The notes below the pieces were generated by a model, which worked only from the letters and a program-made list of their open reading frames with translations, made no database searches and was not told the origin of the DNA. The position numbers were made by a program, and so were the translations under genes. A DNA stretch of 5,369 nt, taken from the NCBI GenBank assembly GCA_903970575.1, contig CAJCJC010000083.1:1-5369 (forward strand), in the 5' to 3' direction. Source of the stretch: Alphaproteobacteria bacterium (GTDB taxonomy: Bacteria > Pseudomonadota > Alphaproteobacteria > BOG-932 > Roseiterribacteraceae). This document shows positions 1-5,369 of the stretch, one piece after another; the first letter of the stretch is position 1, and every line of letters begins with the position of its first letter.

Positions 1-505
1 CGGCATGGGCGCATCCTCGGACGGCCGCGCCAAGAGCATCTACGCGCCCCGCGCCGAAGGCCAGATGAAGGCGCTACGCCGCGCTTATCAGGAGGCCGGG
101 TATTCACCCGCCGATGTCGAACTGGTCGAGGCGCACGGTACGGGCACCGCGGCCGGCGATCAGGCGGAGGTGGAGGCGCTGAAGGCCGTGTTCGCCGAGG
201 CGGGGGGCGGTGCGCGGGGCTGGTGCGCCCTAGGCTCGGTAAAGTCGCAGATCGGACATACGAAGTCGGCGGCCGGCGCCGCTTCGCTGTACAAGGTCGT
301 GATGGCGCTACACCACAAGGTGCTGCCGCCGACGATCAAGATAAGTCGGCCGAACCCTGTGCTTGGGCTGGACGGGAGCGCCTTTCAACTCAGCACGGCC
401 GCCCGGCCCTGGATCCGTGACAGCGATCGTCCGCGGCGGGCCGGCGTCAGTTCGTTCGGGTTCGGCGGCAGCAACTATCACATGACGGTCGAGGAGTATC
501 TGGGC
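1..505 (+). other. Ketosynthase domain, C-terminal half
   Basis: This part of the large protein holds the second half of a condensing (KS) domain, which performs decarboxylative Claisen condensation. Both catalytic histidines are visible: His44 in VEAHGTGTAAGD and His85 in GSVKSQIGHTKSAAG, with the conserved Lys80. The domain closes with the typical SSFGFGGSNYH strand (residues 149-159). The active-site Cys must lie upstream of the window and cannot be checked here. The histidines and glycine-rich elements are intact, so it looks catalytically competent as far as can be seen. Confidence 0.93.
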
Positions 506-3500
506 GCCAATCGTCCCGCGCGGATCCGTGCGCTGCCTGCGGAACTGGTGTTGGCCTCCGGTCCGGACCCCAGGGGCGCGATAGCCGCGGCGCGCGCCGT
601 GTTGGAATCGGCCGAGCGGCCCGGCGGTTTCGCCATCGCCGCCCGGGACAGCCAGCGGTCGTTCGACCATCGCGCGCCCGTTCGAATCGCCTTCGTCGCG
701 GCTGACGCGGCGGAGTTGTCGGGACAGATCGCGGATTTGGTTCCCCGCCTTGGCGACGCCCCGGTCCGTCTGCCCCGCGTCATGGCTACCGTGGGATCGG
801 TCCAACCCGGCGGCCTTGGGTTCCTGTTCCCGGGACAAGGCAGCCAGTATGTCGGCATGGGGACCGATATCGCGCTTGCCTTCGCCTCCGCTCGGATGGC
901 GTGGGACGCCGCGGCGTCCGATCCCGCGCCGGGCTATGACGGTCTGCATCGCCTCACTTTCCCGGCCACTGCGTTCGATGAGGCGGAGAAGGCGCGGCAG
1001 GCCGACGCGCTTACGGCGACCGATATCGCGCAGCCGGCGATCGGGGTGACGAGCCAGATGATGCTGTCGCTCGCCAAATCGGCGGGGCTGCGGCCACTTG
1101 CGGTCGCCGGGCATAGTTTCGGCGAGTTGAGCGCCCTCCATTGCGCGGGCGTGCTGGATGCCGCCGGGCTCCGCGCCGCCGCAAGACAGCGCGGCGCGTT
1201 GATGGCCGAGGCGGCGCGCGTGACCGAGGGCGCCATGCTTGCCGTTTTCTTGGGTAAGGCCGAGATCGAGGCCATCCTCGCACGCCTCGGTGTTCCCGGC
1301 ATCGTGATCGCCAACCATAACGCACCGGAGCAGGTCGTTCTGGCGGGCCCCGTGGCCCCGATCGAGGAGGTGGCGCGCCAGCTTACCCTTTTGGACAAGG
1401 CCCATCGGCGTCTGCCGGTCGCGACCGCGTTCCATTCGCCGATCGTGGCGCCCGCCTCCGCGCCCTTCCGCGCCGCGCTGGAACATGTGGCGATCGGTCA
1501 CCCGACATTGCCGGTTTATGGCTGCGGGACCGCCGCCGCCTACCCGACCGGCCCCCAAGCCATCCGCGATCAGCTTGCCCGCCAATTGACCGAGCCCGTG
1601 CGCTTCGTCGAACAGGTCGAGGCGATGTATGAAGCTGGCGTGACGACCTTCCTGGAAGTGGGGCCGGGCGGCACGTTGACGGAGCTGACCAGTCGCATTC
1701 TCGCCGGCCGGCCGCATCTCGCTTTGTCGATGGATCGGCGCAACCGGAACGGTGTGGTCCAGCTATGGGAGACGCTGGGCGCTTTAGCCGTCGCCGGCCA
1801 CGCGCTGGACTTCGGGTTCGCATGGGAGGGCTATGCGGATGAGGCGCCGGCTCCGGCGAAGCTGAACGCCGCGACGGTGATGATCGACGGCGCCAACTAT
1901 CGCAAGCCGTACCCGCCGGCCGGCGGGTCCGCCGCCCTGCCGCCGCCGAACCCGGTCGCGGCGGCGCCCGAACCAACCACCGAGCCTGCGCAAATCATCC
2001 CAAGCGCACCGGGCCAAGGAGAGGCCATGCCAAATGACGCACATGCGGCTCGAACCGCCGCCTTGCTGGAGGCGCTGCGTATCAACGCCGAGGCGCATAG
2101 CGCGTCGCAGCAGGCGATGGCGACGGCCCATATGGCTTACCTGCGGCAAACGCAGGAACTGATCGGCCAGTTGTCGGGCGTTCCGATGCCGGGTTTAGAG
2201 CTTGCGGAGATGACCGCGGCATTAACGCCGCTCACGCGGAATTTGGCTCCCGCCGACGAGCCGATCGCCAGCGCTCCGGCCCCGGCCGCTGTATCGCCGC
2301 CCATAAAACAGGCCCAGGCGATCCGGGACCCCGTTTTGCCCGCCCCGGTTCCGGCGCCGGCCGCGGCGTCCAAGCCATCCCCCCTTTCCGGTGTGCTCCT
2401 CGGCATCGTCGCGGACAAGACCGGCTATCCGGTGGCGATGCTGAGCCCGGAAATGGAGCTGGAAGCGGACCTTGGCGTCGACTCTATAAAGCGGGTCGAA
2501 ATCCTCGCCGCTTTTCGCGCCGTGGCGCCCAACCTCCCGGAGGTCGATCCCCGAGACCTGGCCGGCTTGCGGACTCTCAGCGCCATCCTCGATCGCCTGG
2601 GCGGCGTGGCGGCCGCCGCGCCAAGACCAAGCCATCCGGTCGCGGCCCCCGTCGTGGCCCAGCCGTCACCAGCCCCAAGCCAGGCGGCTGACCCCGCGCT
2701 TGCCTCCATCATGTTGGGCATCGTCGCCGAAAAAACCGGCTATCCTGTGGCGATGCTCAGCCCGGAAATGGAGTTGGAAGCCGATCTTGGCGTCGACTCG
2801 ATAAAGCGGGTCGAAATCCTCGCGGCTTTCCGCGCCGCTGCGCCCAACCTCCCGGAGGTCGATCCGAGGGAGCTCGCCGGTTTGCGGACCCTCAGCGCTA
2901 TCCTCGAACGCCTGGGCGGCGTGGCGCCCGCGGCGCCAACCCCAATCCATCCTGTCGTGGCCCCCGCCGTACCTCAGCCTTCGCCCGCTCCAAGCCACGC
3001 AGCCGACCCCGCGCTGACCTCCATCCTGCTGGGCATTGTTGCGGACAAGACCGGCTACCCCGTGGGAATGTTGAGCACTGAGATGGAATTGGAGGCGGAT
3101 CTTGGCGTCGATTCCATCAAGCGGGTGGAAATCCTCGCGGCTTTCCGCGCCGCGGCGCCTAATCTCCCCGAGGTCGATCCACGGGACCTGGCCAGCTTGC
3201 GGACCCTCAGCGCCATTATTGGGCGATTGGGAATGGCGACGGGCGAGGCGGCTACCCAAATGCCGCCGCCAATGCAACGGATCGGCATCGTCGAGGCTCC
3301 GGCCAGCGAAGCGGGGGCGCCCCTGCTCGCCATGGGCGGCGCTGTCGCGCTCGTGGGGGATGGCGCCGGGTTGGCCGGAACGCTCGCCGAGGCGCTAGGC
3401 CAGGCCGGGGTCCGCGTCCTGCAAGGGGACGATATCGCCGCCGCGCAGGCCGTCATCGTACTGCACGGCTTGGACAGGGCTGGCGACAGTGAAGCGATTG

Positions 3501-4750
3501 CGCGTTCCCATCTGCTGACATTCGCGGCGGCGCGGGCGTTTGCCTCCCGCGCCGCCACAATCGGCGGCTCCTTCGTCACCCTTCAGGACACCGGGGGCGC
3601 GTTCGCCCTCGGCGGTGGCGGGCAGGGGGCGTGGCTTGGCGGTATTGCCGGCATCGCGAAGACCGCGGCGGCGGAATGGCCCCTCGCAAACATTCGCGCG
3701 ATCGATCTCCAACGGGCGGGGCAATCCCCGCATATACTTGCGCGGCGCCTGGTCGCCGAATTACTGGGCGCCGGCGGCGGCCTTGAAATCGGCCTACGGT
3801 CTGATGGCCGCCGGGTCACCCTCGCGGAACGTCCGCTGGATCGAACACCCGGCTTCGGCCCCGCATTGAAGCAAGGAGCGGTCCTGGTCGTAAGCGGGGG
3901 CGCCCGCGGCGTGGTGGCTTCGTGCTTGCTTGCCCTCGCCCCGCAGCTGCGCCCGCGGCTGCTGCTGCTCGGCAGAACCGTGCTGCGGCAGGAACCCGTT
4001 GGGCTGCCCCCCGGCGCGAGTAAAACCGAACTATCGCAGGCCCTTTACGAGATTGCCCTTCAGCACGGGAGGCGCCCGGCCCCGCGTGAGCTATCGGCTG
4101 AAGTGGCCGAGATCATCGCCGTGCGGGAGGTGCGGGGAACTATCGATGCGTTGGAAAAGGCTGGGGCTGAGGTCCGCTACCGCGGTGTCGACGTGTCCGA
4201 TAGGATCGCCTTGGATGGCGCGCTGGCGGAAACGCGGCTGGCATGGGGCGCCATCGATGGCGTCGTGCACGGGGCCGGCGTGCTGGCCGACAGGCTGATC
4301 GCGGACCAGACCGACGAACAGTTCCTGCGCGTGTTTCGCACCAAGGTGGACGGATTGCGAGCGCTGCTCGATGCAACCCGGCGGGACCCGCTGTCCCGCC
4401 TGTGCATGTTTTCGTCGGTCGCCGGTCGCTATGGCAATCCGGGTCAGGTCGCGTATGCGGCGGCTAACGAAGTATTGAATAAGGTCGCCCAGGAGGAAGC
4501 CGTCCAACGCGGCGGCGCATGCCGCGTAATCTCGCTGAACTGGGGACCTTGGGACGGCGGGATGGTGACGGATGGCCTGCGCGAGGCGTTCGCGAAACGA
4601 GGCGTGCCGTTGATTGCGGTCCCCGAGGGTGCGAAGGCCTTCGTCAGCGAAATGCTTGGCTCTGGGGGAGAGGCGGCAGAGTCGGTCGAGATTTTGCTCG
4701 GCGGCCGGCTCGCGCCAGCCGAAGCGACGGACGCGGCTTTCGCGCGATGA
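1..4750 (+). CDS. PfaA-type iterative polyketide/fatty acid synthase, KS(partial)-AT-ACPx3-KR; 5' end outside window
   Basis: Multidomain cytosolic synthase subunit expected to extend, carry and reduce a growing acyl chain from malonyl-CoA. The frame is open from base 2, so the first ATG (base 5) is internal: it lies inside a ketosynthase fold and the KS active-site Cys is upstream. Numbering residues from that ATG: KS C-terminal half about 1-167, KS-AT linker to 270, AT 271-575, post-AT region to 640 with the family-like INGANY-type motif (here IDGANYRKPYPP), Pro/Ala linker, helical segment 676-727, three ACPs (Ser827, Ser932, Ser1037), structural plus catalytic KR about 1103-1548, stop after residue 1581. 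Domain order and motifs such as SSDGRAKSIYAPRAEGQ match PfaA; cyanobacterial HglE-like synthases are the main alternative. No frameshift or stop interrupts it. Odd: no dehydratase domain follows the KR. The stop overlaps the start of the next synthase gene, so the two are probably co-translated. Confidence 0.9.
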   Translation, partial: GMGASSDGRAKSIYAPRAEGQMKALRRAYQEAGYSPADVELVEAHGTGTAAGDQAEVEALKAVFAEAGGGARGWCALGSVKSQIGHTKSAAGAASLYKVVMALHHKVLPPTIKISRPNPVLGLDGSAFQLSTAARPWIRDSDRPRRAGVSSFGFGGSNYHMTVEEYLGANRPARIRALPAELVLASGPDPRGAIAAARAVLESAERPGGFAIAARDSQRSFDHRAPVRIAFVAADAAELSGQIADLVPRLGDAPVRLPRVMATVGSVQPGGLGFLFPGQGSQYVGMGTDIALAFASARMAWDAAASDPAPGYDGLHRLTFPATAFDEAEKARQADALTATDIAQPAIGVTSQMMLSLAKSAGLRPLAVAGHSFGELSALHCAGVLDAAGLRAAARQRGALMAEAARVTEGAMLAVFLGKAEIEAILARLGVPGIVIANHNAPEQVVLAGPVAPIEEVARQLTLLDKAHRRLPVATAFHSPIVAPASAPFRAALEHVAIGHPTLPVYGCGTAAAYPTGPQAIRDQLARQLTEPVRFVEQVEAMYEAGVTTFLEVGPGGTLTELTSRILAGRPHLALSMDRRNRNGVVQLWETLGALAVAGHALDFGFAWEGYADEAPAPAKLNAATVMIDGANYRKPYPPAGGSAALPPPNPVAAAPEPTTEPAQIIPSAPGQGEAMPNDAHAARTAALLEALRINAEAHSASQQAMATAHMAYLRQTQELIGQLSGVPMPGLELAEMTAALTPLTRNLAPADEPIASAPAPAAVSPPIKQAQAIRDPVLPAPVPAPAAASKPSPLSGVLLGIVADKTGYPVAMLSPEMELEADLGVDSIKRVEILAAFRAVAPNLPEVDPRDLAGLRTLSAILDRLGGVAAAAPRPSHPVAAPVVAQPSPAPSQAADPALASIMLGIVAEKTGYPVAMLSPEMELEADLGVDSIKRVEILAAFRAAAPNLPEVDPRELAGLRTLSAILERLGGVAPAAPTPIHPVVAPAVPQPSPAPSHAADPALTSILLGIVADKTGYPVGMLSTEMELEADLGVDSIKRVEILAAFRAAAPNLPEVDPRDLASLRTLSAIIGRLGMATGEAATQMPPPMQRIGIVEAPASEAGAPLLAMGGAVALVGDGAGLAGTLAEALGQAGVRVLQGDDIAAAQAVIVLHGLDRAGDSEAIARSHLLTFAAARAFASRAATIGGSFVTLQDTGGAFALGGGGQGAWLGGIAGIAKTAAAEWPLANIRAIDLQRAGQSPHILARRLVAELLGAGGGLEIGLRSDGRRVTLAERPLDRTPGFGPALKQGAVLVVSGGARGVVASCLLALAPQLRPRLLLLGRTVLRQEPVGLPPGASKTELSQALYEIALQHGRRPAPRELSAEVAEIIAVREVRGTIDALEKAGAEVRYRGVDVSDRIALDGALAETRLAWGAIDGVVHGAGVLADRLIADQTDEQFLRVFRTKVDGLRALLDATRRDPLSRLCMFSSVAGRYGNPGQVAYAAANEVLNKVAQEEAVQRGGACRVISLNWGPWDGGMVTDGLREAFAKRGVPLIAVPEGAKAFVSEMLGSGGEAAESVEILLGGRLAPAEATDAAFAR
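815..1729 (+). other. Malonyl-type acyltransferase (AT) domain
   Basis: The AT transfers an extender acyl group from CoA to the ACP phosphopantetheine arm. It opens with FLFPGQGSQYVGMG (residues 273-286). The nucleophile is Ser371 in GHSFGE, the conserved Arg is Arg396 in RQRGALM, and the catalytic His is His477 in TAFHSP. It ends with the FLEVGPGGTLTEL motif (549-561). Phe after the nucleophilic Ser and the AFHS motif are the pattern of malonyl-specific ATs (family knowledge), so malonyl-CoA is the likely substrate. All catalytic residues are present. It is followed by a conserved tail (NGVVQLWETLGALAVAGHALDF begins near residue 582). Confidence 0.93.
1911..1928. repeat. Perfect 18-bp palindrome in linker-coding DNA
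   Basis: ACCCGCCGGCCGGCGGGT equals its own reverse complement, with no loop. It encodes part of the Pro/Gly/Ala linker after the AT domain (YPPAGGS). In DNA this rich in GCC/GGC codons, such palindromes arise easily, and nothing around it suggests an operator or terminator. Confidence 0.4.
2016..2029 (+). promoter_or_regulatory. Possible internal ribosome binding site and start inside the synthase gene
   Basis: AAGGAGAGG (2016-2024) lies just before an ATG at 2027-2029, with 5 nt between AAGGAG and the ATG. The ATG is in frame with the large gene (Met675) and sits in the disordered linker between the AT and the helix-ACP-KR part. Initiation here would give a separate protein of about 907 residues carrying three ACPs and the KR. 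The sequence match is seen directly; use of the site is inference, and purine-rich codons (Gln-Gly-Glu) could produce it by chance. Confidence 0.3.
2396..3232 (+). repeat. Tandem array of three acyl carrier protein domains, 315-bp period
   Basis: Three in-frame direct repeats begin at 2396, 2711 and 3026. Each encodes an ACP of about 70 residues followed by a Pro/Ala-rich linker; the third lacks the linker repeat. The phosphopantetheine attachment serines, in DLGVDSIKRVEIL, are Ser827 (codon 2483), Ser932 (2798) and Ser1037 (3113), exactly 105 residues apart. ACP1 and ACP2 differ at only about five core positions, mostly D/E swaps. The segment around the serine is identical in protein in all three, while codons differ (Ser as TCT, TCG, TCC). 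The linker also recurs (QPSPAPS-AADPAL after ACP1 and ACP2). Tandem ACPs are a hallmark of PUFA synthases, where more ACPs raise output rather than specify chain length (established knowledge). Confidence 0.95.
3311..4648 (+). other. Ketoreductase (KR), structural plus catalytic subdomains
   Basis: Short-chain dehydrogenase-type KR that reduces the beta-ketoacyl-ACP to hydroxyacyl-ACP with NADPH. Residues about 1103-1285 form the structural half (VALVGDGAGLAGTLAEAL). The catalytic half follows, with the cofactor motif VSGGARGVVA (1296-1305), a variant of the usual PKS GGxGxxG that is typical of Pfa KRs. A stretch of about 60 residues (1326-1385) after LLLLGRT is also a Pfa-like feature. Catalytic residues are Lys1447 (FRTKVDGL), Ser1471 (FSSVAGRYG), Tyr1484 and Asn1488 (YAAANEVLN). 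LNWGPWDGGM (1511-1520) closes the active site region. All needed residues are present. Only about 35 residues follow before the stop. Confidence 0.92.
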
Positions 4751-5369
4751 CAGCCGGCTTCGCGCCGATCGCCATCGTCGGGCAGGGCTGCGTGCTGCCC
4801 GACGCGCTCGACCCCGCCGCGCTATGGTCGCTGCTGGTGGAGGGGCGCAGCGCGATCGGGCCGATCCCGGATGGCCGCTGGCGAGCCGATCGCCAGCGTA
4901 TGCTGATTACCCAAGCCCAGCGGGCAGCCGGCGCCGAGGGCTGCCTAACGGACCTTGGCGGTTGGGTAACCGGGTTCGAGGCCGCCTTCGATCCGGCTGG
5001 TCTCGCCCTCGATCCAGCGTTGCTCGGCCGCCTCGATCCGCTCGTGAGCTGGCTGCTGCATGCCGGCCGCGCGGCGCTGGCCGAAGCAGGTTTTCATCCC
5101 GGCGAGGCGCGTCTTTCACGCGCCGGGGTGGCGTTCGGCCACCTCGCCTATCCCAGCGCCGGCCTTGCCGCGCTCGCGGAGGCCTCCTGGCTTGGCCTCG
5201 CCGAGCGGCCGGATCCTTTGAACCGTTTCAACGCCGGGCTCCCGGCCGATCTGCTTTGCCGCGCGCTCGGCCTGGGGGCTGGCGGTTTCGCGCTGGACGC
5301 GGCCTGCGCGTCATCGCTCTACGCGATCAAGCTCGCTTGCGACCGGCTGCAGGCGGGGGAGGTGGATTT
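4747..5369 (+). CDS. PfaC/HglC-like synthase subunit, N-terminal ketosynthase; 3' end outside window
   Basis: Start of a second multidomain synthase subunit; 207 codons plus two bases are visible with no stop. ATG at 4747 overlaps the upstream stop in ATGA, and the KS fold begins at once (PIAIVGQGCVLPDA, residues 7-20), which supports this start. No strong Shine-Dalgarno sequence precedes it, consistent with translational coupling. Further motifs are GRSAIGPIPDGRW (33-45), a GFEAAFDP segment, NRFNAGLPADLL (159-170) and the nucleophile Cys187 in DAACASSLYAIKLACDRL. The Cys is intact, so this looks like an active condensing domain rather than a chain-length factor. From family knowledge, PfaC/HglC-type proteins continue into a chain-length factor and then AT and/or FabA-like dehydratase domains; none of this is visible here. 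A PfaB-like or other KS-first subunit is possible. It probably works with the upstream ACP/KR protein. Confidence 0.88.
   Translation, partial: MTAGFAPIAIVGQGCVLPDALDPAALWSLLVEGRSAIGPIPDGRWRADRQRMLITQAQRAAGAEGCLTDLGGWVTGFEAAFDPAGLALDPALLGRLDPLVSWLLHAGRAALAEAGFHPGEARLSRAGVAFGHLAYPSAGLAALAEASWLGLAERPDPLNRFNAGLPADLLCRALGLGAGGFALDAACASSLYAIKLACDRLQAGEVD

Noticed and set aside
5..7. ATG at base 5 as the true start of the large gene
   Set aside because: It falls in the middle of a ketosynthase; the frame is open to the window edge and the KS active-site half is missing, so the gene starts upstream.
308..1717. Long antisense open frame of 469 codons opposite the KS-AT region
   Set aside because: Its translation is rich in Arg, Gly and His without any recognisable domain, and it lies opposite intact catalytic motifs. 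Long antisense frames are expected in GC-rich genes with strong third-position GC bias.
1911..1928. 18-bp palindrome as operator or terminator
   Set aside because: It lies inside coding DNA, has no loop or T-run, and can be explained by Pro/Gly/Ala codons in GC-rich DNA.
2396..3232. The 315-bp direct repeats as a mobile element or CRISPR-like array
   Set aside because: The repeats are in frame, encode intact ACP folds, and have no terminal inverted repeats or unique spacers.
2137..3579. Several antisense open frames across the ACP array, some resembling each other
   Set aside because: Their similarity to each other only mirrors the direct ACP repeats on the + strand. None shows a protein family signature.
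3930..4467. Alternative + strand open frames inside the KR region
   Set aside because: They are out-of-frame readings of the KR, Arg/Pro/Ala/Gly-rich, without a ribosome site or known motifs.
1..4750. Ordinary modular type I PKS module
   Set aside because: Three tandem ACPs before the KR, the SSDGRAKSIYAPRAEGQ KS motif and the Pfa-type KR insertion fit iterative Pfa/Hgl lipid synthases rather than a modular assembly line, which normally has KR before a single ACP.

Overview
The window is an almost gap-free piece of a multidomain lipid synthase operon of the Pfa type (polyunsaturated fatty acid / secondary lipid synthases: iterative type I FAS/PKS enzymes). Everything readable lies on the + strand. 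The DNA is strongly GC-rich, with GC-ending codons and densely packed coding sequence, and no introns are needed to read it. That suggests a high-GC bacterium; a proteobacterium, perhaps an alphaproteobacterium, is a soft guess from codon and word use. The domain order and signature motifs are much firmer than the host guess.

Region 1 to 4750 is the 3' part of a very large gene that enters from outside the window. Its visible 1581+ residues read in order: C-terminal half of a ketosynthase (KS), acyltransferase (AT) of malonyl type, a Pro/Ala-rich linker with a helical segment, three near-identical acyl carrier protein (ACP) domains spaced exactly 105 residues (315 bp) apart, then a ketoreductase (KR) with its N-terminal structural half. 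This is the PfaA order, but the protein stops soon after the KR, with no C-terminal dehydratase (DH) domain of the kind seen in marine EPA/DHA-type PfaA.

Region 4747 to the window end is a second gene, overlapping the first by 4 bp (ATGA). It starts a new ketosynthase and runs off the window just past the active-site Cys (DAACASS). Its sequence resembles the N-terminal KS of PfaC/HglC-type subunits, which usually continue into a chain-length factor and often AT or DH domains.

Inferred joint function: AT loads malonyl units onto the tandem ACPs, the KS domains elongate, and the KR reduces the beta-keto group. Dehydration and enoyl reduction would have to come from the second protein or further genes outside the window. 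The product (PUFA, hydroxylated long-chain lipid, or another secondary lipid) cannot be decided from this fragment. The most unusual details are the regular ACP array, the missing C-terminal DH, and an in-frame ATG with a near-ideal Shine-Dalgarno sequence at the AT/ACP boundary.
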